In this document: positions 1-8,567 of the stretch, piece by piece | Position numbering within the stretch: the first letter of the stretch is position 1 | Layout: every line of letters begins with the position of its first letter | Assembly (NCBI GenBank): GCA_964594065.1 | Contig: CAZQKX010000049.1 | Location: 1-26,615, forward strand | Reading direction: 5' to 3' | DNA length: 26,615 nt | DNA from: 4572-13 sp964594065 | Lineage (GTDB): Bacteria > Planctomycetota > Phycisphaerae > Sedimentisphaerales > Anaerohalosphaeraceae | Made by a program: the position numbers and the translations under genes | The notes under the pieces: model-generated | The model's database searches: none | What the model was told of the DNA's origin: nothing | Seen by the model: the letters and a program-made list of their open reading frames with translations, nothing else

Positions 1-155
1 TGGGTCCATTATCCTCTCTTTATAGACTTTCTTAGGGCTATTGTATTAAATCATCACACCTATCTTAAAAAGTGGAGGGTAAAAAACTGAAAATTTTAGT
101 ATTTACAGTAAATTACACACAGTTTTCCGTTATTCTTGCTCCACTTTCACGCTAT

Positions 156-1490
156 CTACTTTGCACTATCTTTAACTGCCTTAAATAATGCTATCACGTT
201 GTCCACTGGTGTGCCTGTTTGGATGTTATGGATACTGGTGAATACAAATCCGCCCCCCTGGCTGAAAATATCGATCCGTTCTCGGACTTCACGATAAACT
301 TCATCGGGTGTCCCAAATGGGAGTGTTTTCTGTGTATCAACGCCTCCGCCCCAAAAAGTAATATCTTTGCCGAATTCCTTTTTCAACGTCTTTGGATCCA
401 TCCCGGCCGCAGAACATTGCACTGGATTGATGATATCAAATCCAGCCTCAATGAAGTCAGGGATCAGTTCAATAATGCTACCGCAGGAATGCATAAATAC
501 CTTCCAGTCAGAATGTCTATGAATATAATCGTTAATTCTTTTATGGAACGGCATATAGAGATTGCGATAAGCTTGAGGAGAGATAAAAAGTCCATTTTGC
601 GTACCAAAGTCCGTGCCGGTGGTAAATGCAGCTTGTACATTATCGCCTACCGCCGGGATTAATTTCTCAAGGTTCTTCAGGGCAATTTCACACTGTCGGT
701 CAAAAACCTCATAGACATAGTCAAACCGCATCGCCGTAGACACATACCACTCTTCGACATCGCGTATGCCTTTGACCTTTTTCATCCAGGGAGCCGGAAC
801 AAGTGCAATATCCCCGAATCCTGTACCGGGCGTGCTCAGCACAGCACCTTTTCCGGAAAGAGATAGTCTCTCCGCTTCGTTTGCATAATAGGAAATGTCT
901 TCATCCGTTAGAAGAGAAAATTCTTCAAGATTATCCGCAGGGTCCAATTGATCCTCGACAATGGGCTCCTGGCGATTGATCGAATCAAAATAAAAACCAT
1001 CTTTTGGCATATGGCCACTGGGCGGAACCGAGGTGTCCCCCTCGGGATAGATAAACCATCCACCGTCCGGAGTGGGAGTTACCTGAAAATCGCCCGGGAC
1101 GAGAACTTCATTGCCATCTGTTAAAGTAAAAGGCTTCCAGTCTTTATTCTCAAAACCGAAAAAAGTTGTCTTCGGAATAACCCCGCAAACATCAATGTTC
1201 AAGTATTCCTGCAATTGTTCGTCGATCATACCAAGCATTTGATAAGGCTCGTTGACTTTTACAGGAAGTGCACTGTCTCCGAATAAAGCTTTTTTAATGT
1301 TGGAAAGCGTGCTTGCCGAAATGCCCGTGACCAACGTCCCACCGAAGTCAACCACCGGACGGTCCACTTCTATATGATTCAATACTGTTTTCAAGCGGTC
1401 TTGAGAGGTGTTCTCACCGCTATTCGATAAGTCCTTCGAAGCCATCTCCGACTTCCCTGATGGTTGTTCTTGATTTCTTTCCTGATCCAT
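156..1490 (-). CDS. URO-D superfamily protein with intact zinc-binding motif (methyltransferase-like)
   Basis: A 444-residue protein of the uroporphyrinogen decarboxylase/MtaA-CmuA superfamily. The C-terminal half shows the family barrel: FGTQNGLFISP near residue 295, then HSCGS at 334-338 (H334, C336), and INPVQCSAAGMD with C359, followed by FWGGGVDTQ. In corrinoid-dependent methyltransferases of this superfamily an H-x-C...C set binds catalytic zinc, so a methyl-transfer role is more likely than haem synthesis; the substrate is unknown. The first 30 residues are polar and non-conserved, with no signal peptide, so it should be cytoplasmic. The ATG start is preceded by GGAG at good spacing; Met16 is an alternative. 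It is divergent from a LacI-family regulator and carries a palindromic operator candidate at its promoter. No corrinoid protein or activase is visible nearby, which leaves the methyltransferase reading as inference. Confidence 0.85.
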   Translation of the reverse strand: MDQERNQEQPSGKSEMASKDLSNSGENTSQDRLKTVLNHIEVDRPVVDFGGTLVTGISASTLSNIKKALFGDSALPVKVNEPYQMLGMIDEQLQEYLNIDVCGVIPKTTFFGFENKDWKPFTLTDGNEVLVPGDFQVTPTPDGGWFIYPEGDTSVPPSGHMPKDGFYFDSINRQEPIVEDQLDPADNLEEFSLLTDEDISYYANEAERLSLSGKGAVLSTPGTGFGDIALVPAPWMKKVKGIRDVEEWYVSTAMRFDYVYEVFDRQCEIALKNLEKLIPAVGDNVQAAFTTGTDFGTQNGLFISPQAYRNLYMPFHKRINDYIHRHSDWKVFMHSCGSIIELIPDFIEAGFDIINPVQCSAAGMDPKTLKKEFGKDITFWGGGVDTQKTLPFGTPDEVYREVRERIDIFSQGGGFVFTSIHNIQTGTPVDNVIALFKAVKDSAK

Positions 1491-1539
1491 GTCTACTCCG
1501 CAATTAGATGATCACTTACCTGTATACCTTAACGCTCTG

Positions 1540-1559
1540 TGCCGTGTACGTACACGACA
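1540..1559. promoter_or_regulatory. Palindromic operator candidate (LacI-type)
   Basis: CGTGTACGTACACG (1543-1556) is a perfect 14-bp palindrome. With one mismatched pair outside it, the symmetry continues to TG...CA, making a 20-bp dyad. It covers the predicted transcription start of the URO-D promoter, a usual place for a repressor. LacI-family proteins typically bind dyads of this length with a central CG step, and a LacI-family gene begins 330 bases away, so autologous control is a reasonable inference. Confidence 0.6.
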
Positions 1560-1587
1560 TGCTACGCCTATTGGATACCAAAGTCAA
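1559..1587 (-). promoter_or_regulatory. Predicted sigma-70-type promoter of the URO-D gene
   Basis: On the minus strand TTGACT (1582-1587) is followed after 17 bases by TAGCAT (1559-1564), giving a predicted start near 1552 and a leader of about 60 bases. The -35 is close to consensus and the -10 matches four of six positions. The rest of the 400-base divergent gap (1588-1890) is AT-rich and should hold the regulator's own promoter. I see no other clear element there. Confidence 0.45.
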
Positions 1588-1890
1588 TATATTATTAACT
1601 CACCCTGAAATAATAATCTCACTGAGAACTGATCTTAATATAAATAACGGTGATTAATAAAGATACAGCTATCAACAATAACGTTTCTTTGTAGAGATAG
1701 AGCAATATATTGCTATAGTTTTGGAGGGATTAGAAAAACAACAGGCTAAACTGCCATGCAAATTGATTCTTGCTTTTAGAATGACAATTATTAGAATAAA
1801 AATATCGGGTATTAAGACAATCCGTATTCTATAAATGCTTTCAAACAAATGCGGTAAGAAACCTGAGTCATTCAGCAATAGGGCTCTATT

Positions 1891-2925
1891 TTGAAAAAAG
1901 TTACTATTACAGAAATTGCAAAATTAGCCAACGTTTCCATTGGAACCGTTGACCGGGCAATTAATGACAGGCCCGGTATTAGCCCGAAAACCAAAGAAAA
2001 AATCCTGAAAATTGCAAATGAAAATAATTACCGCCCTAACCGCCTCAGCAAAGCATTGGCGAACAATAAAATCATTAATATCGGTATGATTACCCTGCCT
2101 GAAGCAAATCCTTTTGTAAAAACATTGATAGAAAACGCAGAATTTGAAGCAGCATCTCACTACGACTACGGTTGTCGCTTAACGATTAAGTCCCTCAAAA
2201 GCTTTGACGTAGACGAAGAGGTCGATATTATTCAGAGTTTCATTGATAATAAAATTGACGCAATAGCGATTGAAGGCCTGGACCATCCCAAAATCATTAA
2301 AAAAATTAATCTGGCCATTGAAAACAACATTCCGGTCGTGACGTTCAATACAGATGTCCCGCTCAGCAAAAGACTGTGTTTCATCGGTCAGAATCTTTTT
2401 CAAAGTGGTGAAATTGCTGCCACCTTACTGTGCAAATTCATGGGAAGAGCGGGAGATTTGTATATATTACAAGGATATCATGAAGTTTCGGCACATAGCG
2501 AACGTCTCCAGGGGTTTCTGAAAATTGTAGAAAAAGATTTCCCTCACGTTAATATTGTCAAAATTGACGAGTGTTTTGATGACAATAAAACCGCATACGA
2601 CCTAACTCAAAAAGCAATACAAAAGCACCCTGAGATTTCCGGGATCTATGTTGTCGCCTCCGGCAATATTGGGGCCGCAAAAGCGATTGCAAAAAACAAT
2701 GCTGCCGGACATGTTAACTTTGTATGCAACGATTATGTCAACGGTGTTAAAGAATTGCTTGAGCAGGATATTATTGATGTAACGATCTTACAGGATCCCA
2801 AAACGCAGGGAAGCTTGCCCGTAAATATCTTATTCAAGGCTGTCTTTGACAAAGTAAAACCTGTCCGGAAGATATTCCACACGCAGATTCAAATCATGAC
2901 AAAACATCACGAAACGAAATACTGA
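1891..2925 (+). CDS. LacI-family transcriptional regulator
   Basis: A 344-residue protein with an N-terminal LacI helix-turn-helix (residues 4-50, TITEIAKLANVSIGTVDRAI, then the YRPNRLSKAL hinge) and a type 1 periplasmic-binding-protein fold to about residue 330. The effector domain resembles ribose/allose-binding proteins (VTFNTDVPLSKRLCFIGQN, with FVCNDYVNGV later), so a sugar or sugar-derived effector is likely but not identifiable. The start is TTG, with only a weak AGGG upstream; no in-frame ATG near the start preserves the HTH, so TTG is preferred. It is divergent from the URO-D gene at 156-1490, whose promoter carries a dyad, making that gene the most likely target. A hairpin terminator follows 34 bases after the stop. 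Confidence 0.9.
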   Translation: MKKVTITEIAKLANVSIGTVDRAINDRPGISPKTKEKILKIANENNYRPNRLSKALANNKIINIGMITLPEANPFVKTLIENAEFEAASHYDYGCRLTIKSLKSFDVDEEVDIIQSFIDNKIDAIAIEGLDHPKIIKKINLAIENNIPVVTFNTDVPLSKRLCFIGQNLFQSGEIAATLLCKFMGRAGDLYILQGYHEVSAHSERLQGFLKIVEKDFPHVNIVKIDECFDDNKTAYDLTQKAIQKHPEISGIYVVASGNIGAAKAIAKNNAAGHVNFVCNDYVNGVKELLEQDIIDVTILQDPKTQGSLPVNILFKAVFDKVKPVRKIFHTQIQIMTKHHETKY

Positions 2926-2959
2926 GCATGGTGCATTATAAAGGAATCGTTTATATGAA

Positions 2960-3001
2960 TTAGGTCAGATTAAAAAAAGCAATAGGGCTTTTTTGACCTA
3001 A
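2960..3001. terminator. Bidirectional hairpin terminator candidate
   Basis: TTAGGTCA (2960-2967) pairs with TGACCTAA (2994-3001), and inside it AAAAAAGC pairs with GCTTTTTT around a short loop. The A-run and T-run inside the stem allow it to act from either side. It could end the LacI-family gene on the plus strand and the symporter/pseudogene transcript on the minus strand. The stop codon of the pseudogene lies in its right arm. Confidence 0.6.
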
Positions 3002-3300
3002 AATACCATTATCTCATTAATATGAACACCCGGATTGGCACTGTTTGAGACCATTGTTACGCGGACATAACGAACATCCATCGGATTGAAGCGATGCGTA
3101 AATCCTTCCGGTGATGAGGGAGTCATATTGTTTCAAATCGAAAAGTTTGAGCCTTATCGCCCAGGAGACGCTGAGCCAACTCTGCCGCGGCCTTTAATGA
3201 CGGGCTTGTGTCAATTATGATTTTCCATTTGACAGCCGGCATTGCAGATCATAATTGTGAAACAAAAAAGAATTGACACGAAAATCGTCCTGGTACTCAT
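2998..3300 (-). pseudogene. Internally deleted secreted glycan-active protein: signal peptide and N-domain start joined to discoidin C-terminus
   Basis: On the minus strand an ATG at 3298-3300, with AGAGGA before it, starts a secretion signal (MSTRTIFVSILFCFTIMIC, then NAGC). That frame stops soon after, but a +1 frame continues as WKIIIDTSPSLKAAAELAQR, like the N-terminal domain found before GH20/GH67-type catalytic domains, and stops at 3123. From about 3135 down to the TAG at 2998 a third segment reads RFNPMDVRYVRVTMVSNSAN, then PGVHINEIMVF. This aligns with the end of the GH20 discoidin domain in this window (RFDPIIARYIRVTMLHNSAN...). Both ends of a once large secreted hydrolase are present and the middle is gone. 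It sits 57 bases after the symporter, so it was probably the last gene of that transcript. Confidence 0.75.
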
Positions 3301-3357
3301 GTGCGCATCCTCTTATTATTATCCCGTATTTGGCATCGTATCTGATTCAATGACCGT

Positions 3358-5169
3358 TTATGAAGGTGTTGCTTCTTCGACCCAGTCACTTTTTAAAAGA
3401 TTAAAATAAATTACCGCCGTACATATCGCCGCCAAACACAATAAGGCGCCTCCAAGAACAGGTTGGCCAAAAAGAATTTTCCCTACCCCAAATAAGGCGC
3501 ATAACACAAGACCACACCCTGCTGCCCAGTTCACAAACAATAATAAGTAACCGCTGTCCGCCTTGACATCGGGCATTTTAGCTGCAATCATCTTCCACCC
3601 GGGACCGCCGGGATGTACCTTCGCATAAAATGTCTTCAACGTCTGCTCATCGGTCGGCTTGGTCAGATATGTTGCTGCCAGCCAGACAATCGTTGAGAAA
3701 GCCACAATGATCATCAGTGACTGTTCATATGAAACACCTTTATGAAGCAGAAACGGATAAATGGCATAGGGAGCCAGCATCGCTGCAATTTCTGACCACG
3801 CATTAATGCGCCACCAGAACCATCGCAGCAGAAGAACAAGCCCAATCCCTCCGCTACAGGCGAGAATAAATTTCCAGGCACCGCTGATCGTATCAAGTTT
3901 TGCAGTCACCAACAGACCCAGCATCATCAACACAAACGTTGTGATCCGGGATACACGAACATAATATTTCTCGTCCGCATCGGGCTTGATAAACGGGCGG
4001 AACAGATCATTAATAATATACGATGTTCCCCAGACTGTCTGTGAGGCAATGGTGGACATATACGCCGCCAGGAATGCTGCCAGCAGCAGCCCGATCAATC
4101 CCGCCGGCAATACCGCAGTCATTACCAACACAAATCCTTTACCTTTATCGGCAGCAGCCAGATCAGGGAACATCACCAGTGAACACAAAGCAACAATCAC
4201 CCAGGGCCAGGGACGCACAGCAAAGTGAGCTACATTGAACCAGAGGGTCGCAAACAGAGAATGCTTTTCATCTTTGGCAGACATCATCCGCTGGGCCACA
4301 TACCCGCCGCCGCCCGGTTCAGCGCCGGGATACCAACTGGCCCACCATTGAACACCCAGATACGCTACAAAAGCTGTTATGCTCATTTTCAACACCCCCG
4401 CCGCAGCCTGTTGGTCCGATTGGCCTTGAATCTCGGGCATAAAGCGGAAAACATAATCAGGCAGTTTTTCTCTCAATCCGGATAGTCCGCCGATGACATC
4501 ACTTTTAACTGCAAATACGGCTAAGACAATACAACCGGTCATGGCCATCACAAACTGAAATGAATCTGTAATTGAAACCCCCATCAATCCGGATAATGCT
4601 GAATAGACCGCAACAAAAAGCATCAGGCAGGCCACCGCAAGTAAATGAGCACTGAACTCAAAACCAGGGATACTGACTTGTTCAATACCGAAGAATGTCA
4701 TGTCTGGAAAGACCACCGATAAGATCTTGACCATGGCAAGATTAACCCAGCCGATGACAATCATATTCATGACGATGCCGATATAGACCGCTCGAAATCC
4801 TCGCAGAAATTTAGCAGCCGGACCGGAATAGCGAATCGCCACAAATTCACAGTCGGTCATAATGCCGGAACGCCGCCATAGACGGGCAAAAAAGAAAACC
4901 GTTAATATCCCGCCAAAGACCATGTTCCACCAAAGCCAGTTTCCCGCAATTCCATTCTGGGCAACCAATTCTGTTACAGCCAGCGGGGTATCGGCCGCAA
5001 AAGTCGTCGCCACCATACTGGTGCCGGCAATCCACCACGGCAGTTTTCGGCCGCTCAAAAAGAAATCACCGGTGCTCTTACCGGCACGCCTTGCCATAAT
5101 GATACCGATTGAAATGCTTAAAAGAAAATACGAAATAATAATCAGCCAGTCTAATCTCTCCAAAACCAT
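3358..5169 (-). CDS. Sodium:solute symporter (SSS family)
   Basis: A 603-residue polytopic membrane protein of the SSS family (SGLT/PutP type). The first helix is at about residues 8-26, then the family's charged loop GRKLPWWIAGTSMVATTFAA and ADTPLAVTELV, where family members bind sodium in TM1/TM2. Hydrophobic segments continue to the C-terminus, fitting 13-15 helices. It should import a sugar or sugar acid with Na+; the substrate cannot be read. The ATG is preceded by AGGAG at ideal spacing. It is downstream of GH20 on the same strand, 474 bases away, and before a decayed secreted-hydrolase gene, so it probably takes up a product of that set. It is clearly different from the second symporter at 14976-16967. 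Confidence 0.9.
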   Translation of the reverse strand: MVLERLDWLIIISYFLLSISIGIIMARRAGKSTGDFFLSGRKLPWWIAGTSMVATTFAADTPLAVTELVAQNGIAGNWLWWNMVFGGILTVFFFARLWRRSGIMTDCEFVAIRYSGPAAKFLRGFRAVYIGIVMNMIVIGWVNLAMVKILSVVFPDMTFFGIEQVSIPGFEFSAHLLAVACLMLFVAVYSALSGLMGVSITDSFQFVMAMTGCIVLAVFAVKSDVIGGLSGLREKLPDYVFRFMPEIQGQSDQQAAAGVLKMSITAFVAYLGVQWWASWYPGAEPGGGGYVAQRMMSAKDEKHSLFATLWFNVAHFAVRPWPWVIVALCSLVMFPDLAAADKGKGFVLVMTAVLPAGLIGLLLAAFLAAYMSTIASQTVWGTSYIINDLFRPFIKPDADEKYYVRVSRITTFVLMMLGLLVTAKLDTISGAWKFILACSGGIGLVLLLRWFWWRINAWSEIAAMLAPYAIYPFLLHKGVSYEQSLMIIVAFSTIVWLAATYLTKPTDEQTLKTFYAKVHPGGPGWKMIAAKMPDVKADSGYLLLFVNWAAGCGLVLCALFGVGKILFGQPVLGGALLCLAAICTAVIYFNLLKSDWVEEATPS

Positions 5170-5334
5170 ATCAATCTCCTGAAATTGTCATAAAAACTCT
5201 TTGGCAGATGCATCAAGATATCACACATCTCCTGATCACGCAAGTGCTTATGGAAACCAAAAACAAAAAGGTTGAAACCTGTAACCAACCGACGGTGTTC
5301 GCCTTATAATCGGACAGTCGTGGTGCTGGTTAAT

Positions 5335-5529
5335 TCATTTTTTGTAGATAGGGCTATCGTCGACCCTCTTCATGTCGACCTGCATCATAAATGTAGCATT
5401 CCATTTCACGTTCCAAAGCATATTTAGTTCAATGGGTGCCTGATGGGCGTCGATGAAACCAATAACTTTCTTTGCTGTAACTGTAAGAAATTCCACGGAT
5501 GCTCCCCACGGCATTATCGCAATGCTCAT
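5335..5529 (-). CDS. Short unrecognised ORF in the GH20-symporter gap
   Basis: This 64-residue ORF (begins MSIAIMPWGASVEFLTV, ends VDDSPIYKK) has no family I recognise. It has an ATG but no convincing ribosome site, and an in-frame stop lies just upstream. Another frame upstream also looks protein-like (NIVKIRNLVALKYEHCDNAV), so it may be the tail of a frameshifted, decayed gene rather than a real small protein. The rest of the 5170-5643 gap shows no clear gene. The stretch next to the symporter (5170-5334) is its leader. Confidence 0.25.
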   Translation of the reverse strand: MSIAIMPWGASVEFLTVTAKKVIGFIDAHQAPIELNMLWNVKWNATFMMQVDMKRVDDSPIYKK

Positions 5530-5643
5530 ATTTCAAAGCAACAAGATTCCGAATCTTGACGATATTTACAGAGGCTTCTGGTATTTTCTTTTAAAAACGA
5601 CTATTCATTATATGGATAATTGTATCCAGATAGTATGTCATTT

Positions 5644-8154
5644 TCATTCTGCATACGCTCGAAGTTCTACAATGTGAAGTCCCGGATTGGCACTATTATG
5701 CAACATGGTTACACGAATATAGCGAGCAATAATTGGATCAAATCTATGTAAGGTCCCTTTGTCAGTTGCAATCTTTGTGTTTTTACTGTAATCAATAACT
5801 TGGTTCCATGTCTTGCCATCCAGTGAAACATCCACGGTATATTTATAATGACGCCTGCCGTCCCAGTAATTAACAACTTGAATTTTGTTCAATTTATGAG
5901 AGTCTTCCAGATCCACCTGCCACCACTGGGGTGCCCCCCCGGTTCCATCCCAATGGAAATCACGATCGACAATACCGTCAACCGCATATTCCGGTTTACC
6001 ATTCGGATGATGGGACGAAGCCATGACGGGTTTGCCGGTTGTCAAATTGGTTTCCGCATCGATATGATCAAACTTCCGCCGCCAGAGAGTTCCTTGCGGT
6101 TTGTTATCAGCATCAAAATATTGGGCACTAACGACACCGGATTTGCCCAGCACGATTGGCTTTTCATAGACCAGTGAAGATGCATTTGGCTTGCTGCCGT
6201 TAGTCGTATAACGGATCGTTCCCTTGCTCAATTTCGTCGATAGCATAACTTTTACCTTATCGCCGAACTGGGTGCGATGCTGGCCGCGTCCAGCATCGTC
6301 ATGCGGTACATTCATCAAAAGACCTTCGACATCACCTTCGATTGGATGGAACTCATAAGGTCGCGTCGCGATAAAGCCCAATTTGCCGCTGTCAGCATCG
6401 AATACCTGCGTACGGACAGTTGTGTTTTTGTCGATGGTTAAGTATTTATTGTAACGAGGTGATTCTTTTGTCGGCACCGAGCCATCGAGTGTGTAGTGAA
6501 TGGTGGCACCGGCCACCAGCGGCTTGAGTTCCAGGCACACTTTGTTGGCAAAATAGTTTTCATGGTTGTAGAACGGGCCGATGTAATCCCGATTGGTCAG
6601 GCCGTGGGCGTTAAAGAGAACCGGGCGGATCAGCTTTTGCAGGATATGATCGGTATGTGCAAACCGTCTATCAAAGTGTTCATAGGGCAACTTGCCATCC
6701 GGCGTCCAGATCCGTTCACATAAGGGTGCCAGTCTGAGCCGAATGCCCGGAATCTGCATTTCATCACGTGACTCCCACGAACACATCATCCCCCCAATGA
6801 TACGGTCATTCTGGTATGGCTCTATTTGAATCGGGTGATACGACGGTGCGATCTTCCAGTGGTTCTCCCAACGGAACATATTCCAACTATAAATATAATC
6901 CGGATTCCAGCGCCACCCTGGTGTCAGATACACTGGTTTCCAGGACACATTGATAATTGTATACCCGTTATCCAGCAGAGATTGCGGTAACTGATACAGT
7001 GTTTCCCACGCCATCACGATGATGTCTTTGGAAATCTTGACTTTCCGGCTGCCGGTGCCGGAAAAGCTTTCCCACATTACAGTCTTTTTGCCGTTTTGTT
7101 TGACAAATTCGTTCATCCGAACGACAAATTCCAAAAACAGATCATGGACATTGTCATATCCCTTGTTTTTGACAGCCTGCCGGGCAATTTCATCTTTGGC
7201 CAAGGCACCAAAATATGCCTCATCGGCACCAATATGAAAGTAGGGAGAACTGGAAAACACTTCACACATCTCAGCAACGATAGTCTCCAATGCTTCGTAA
7301 ACTTCCTCTTTACCCAAATTAATCACCGATAAGCCGGAACGCCCAAATAATTCCGGCATCGCCTTTCGCATGGCGGTCGTGTGTCCTGGCGCATCAAATT
7401 CCGGAATCAGCGTCACACCGCGAGCATCAGCAAAGGCCACCAGTTCCTTGAGCTCTTTTTGAGTAAAGTGTCTTCCGGGGGTCGCCAGTTTCGGGTACGC
7501 CTTACACTCAAATGTGAATGATTGATCATCGGTTAGATGCAGCTGTAAATAATTGACTTTATACAATCGGCACATCACAACACATTGTTTGAGTGTATCA
7601 ATTGTATGCTTCTGGCGAGCCACATCAATCATCAATGCACGGTAAGAACTATGAGGTGTATCTATCATTGACAGCTTAGGGACAAATGCTCTGCCGCCTT
7701 TCACTTCAATCGCCTGCAGTAAGCTTACACTGGCGATCGCCGTGTTTTTATAATTATTTGCACTGATGAGAACCTGATCACTGACCTCAAGCGTATGTGT
7801 TTGGCCAGTAAGAGTCGGATCGATTTTTAAAACAATATCCCCGATCTTTGCCTTTGAATCCGTGACCGAAAATTTCATTGATGTGATCTGGTAGAGTTCC
7901 TGACGAAGTACCTTGGCTAATGGGCAAAGCGTCTCGGATGTATAGACAATGCGACTATCCGGCGTCAACTCCAAGCAACCATTTGATACTTCTAATACAT
8001 GTGGATACGGTATCATATTGACAAGCGGAGCTCCGGTTTTTGCAGATCCATAACCAGTATTCAACATTAATAAAAATACCTGAGCAATCAAAACACGGAA
8101 AAATATTATTTTCAGCTTTAATAATATTTTAAAAGTACCACTCTTGTTAGCCAC
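5644..8154 (-). CDS. Secreted GH20 beta-N-acetylhexosaminidase with two chitobiase-type C-terminal domains and a discoidin domain
   Basis: An 836-residue exo-hexosaminidase. A basic-hydrophobic signal segment (residues 8-38) precedes the GH20 N-terminal domain (about 43-165). The TIM barrel (about 169-515) carries the family's catalytic pair D311-E312 in HIGADEAYFG, plus LHLTDDQSF (205-213) and PEFDAPGH (251-258). In GH20 the Asp supports substrate-assisted catalysis and the Glu is the acid/base. Two related Ig-like chitobiase C-terminal repeats follow (about 545-600, TIHYTLDGSVPTKES; about 640-690, TIRYTTNGSKPNASS), then an F5/8-type C domain (about 702-836), probably sugar-binding. The start is GTG with AAAGGG upstream; an ATG start would cost part of the signal peptide. 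It should release GlcNAc or GalNAc from glycan ends outside the cytoplasm. The symporter lies downstream on the same strand. Confidence 0.92.
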   Translation of the reverse strand: MANKSGTFKILLKLKIIFFRVLIAQVFLLMLNTGYGSAKTGAPLVNMIPYPHVLEVSNGCLELTPDSRIVYTSETLCPLAKVLRQELYQITSMKFSVTDSKAKIGDIVLKIDPTLTGQTHTLEVSDQVLISANNYKNTAIASVSLLQAIEVKGGRAFVPKLSMIDTPHSSYRALMIDVARQKHTIDTLKQCVVMCRLYKVNYLQLHLTDDQSFTFECKAYPKLATPGRHFTQKELKELVAFADARGVTLIPEFDAPGHTTAMRKAMPELFGRSGLSVINLGKEEVYEALETIVAEMCEVFSSSPYFHIGADEAYFGALAKDEIARQAVKNKGYDNVHDLFLEFVVRMNEFVKQNGKKTVMWESFSGTGSRKVKISKDIIVMAWETLYQLPQSLLDNGYTIINVSWKPVYLTPGWRWNPDYIYSWNMFRWENHWKIAPSYHPIQIEPYQNDRIIGGMMCSWESRDEMQIPGIRLRLAPLCERIWTPDGKLPYEHFDRRFAHTDHILQKLIRPVLFNAHGLTNRDYIGPFYNHENYFANKVCLELKPLVAGATIHYTLDGSVPTKESPRYNKYLTIDKNTTVRTQVFDADSGKLGFIATRPYEFHPIEGDVEGLLMNVPHDDAGRGQHRTQFGDKVKVMLSTKLSKGTIRYTTNGSKPNASSLVYEKPIVLGKSGVVSAQYFDADNKPQGTLWRRKFDHIDAETNLTTGKPVMASSHHPNGKPEYAVDGIVDRDFHWDGTGGAPQWWQVDLEDSHKLNKIQVVNYWDGRRHYKYTVDVSLDGKTWNQVIDYSKNTKIATDKGTLHRFDPIIARYIRVTMLHNSANPGLHIVELRAYAE

Positions 8155-8229
8155 AAAATATCCCTTTCTACGGTTTCACGGCCATTTCCAATGACAATCC
8201 TTTTGACTCATTAAAAGAACAAGGGATCA

Positions 8230-8540
8230 TTATTGCAACCATGCTTCTTCAATTTTAGCCAAATCGCCTATATCAACAGTTTCGCTCTTATCAAAGTCTG
8301 CCGCATTGCAATAATCCGGCCAACCACATGGAGCGTTGCCCCATTCAACTGCAAATAGTGTAAAATCAGCCAAGGTCACATCACCCTCATTGGTCAGGTC
8401 CGGCAACAAATCACACACATCTCCTATACTGTCAGCATCCATGTCTGACTGATCTGTATTAGGAATATCCGGACAGTTGTCTGGAGCATACCAATCTTCA
8501 TCTGCAGTAAAAACACCAAAATCAGCATCACGATCACGCC
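8230..8540 (-). pseudogene. 3' remnant of a secreted protein with thrombospondin-3 repeat and dockerin-like tail
   Basis: An open frame running from 8540 to the TAA at 8230 encodes RWFGRDRDADFG, a calcium-binding TSP3-like unit (DNCPDIPNTDQSDMDADS, then IGDVCD) and two EF-hand-like dockerin halves (DLTNEGDVTLADFTLFAVEW and ADFDKSETVDIGDLAKI) ending in EEAWLQ. This is the usual end of large secreted proteins in Phycisphaerae-like bacteria. There is no start codon or signal peptide. The upstream frame stops at once inside a tRNA-like fragment, so everything 5' of 8540 has been lost. An ATG at 8442 would give only 70 residues without export signal and is unlikely to be used. GH20 starts 75 bases downstream, so this was probably once its operon partner. 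Confidence 0.75.
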
Positions 8541-8567
8541 CGAACCAACGACCTCCGGGTTATGAGC
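8541..8567 (-). repeat. Initiator-tRNA-like 27-bp fragment (possible attachment-site scar)
   Basis: On the minus strand these 27 bases run GCTCATAACCCGGAGG, then TCGTTGGTTCG. This matches initiator tRNA from the anticodon loop (CTCATAA, anticodon CAT) through the 3' anticodon stem (CCCGG), variable loop and T-arm to the TTCG of the T-loop. The 5' anticodon-stem partner is wrong and the acceptor end is absent, so it is not a functional tRNA. tRNA 3' halves are common attachment cores of tyrosine integrases. The dockerin remnant ends exactly at its left edge. Confidence 0.6.

Noticed and set aside
69..147. Inverted repeat AAAGTGGAG / CTCCACTTT downstream of the first URO-D gene
   Set aside because: The arms are nine bases with a 61-base loop and no T-run, so a terminator call is not supported.
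219..662. 147-residue plus-strand ORF
   Set aside because: It is antisense to the conserved C-terminal barrel of the URO-D protein and has no recognisable domain.
1672..1878. 68-residue hydrophobic minus-strand ORF in the divergent regulatory gap
   Set aside because: It lies in AT-rich promoter DNA, has no convincing ribosome site and no family features; hydrophobicity follows from base composition.
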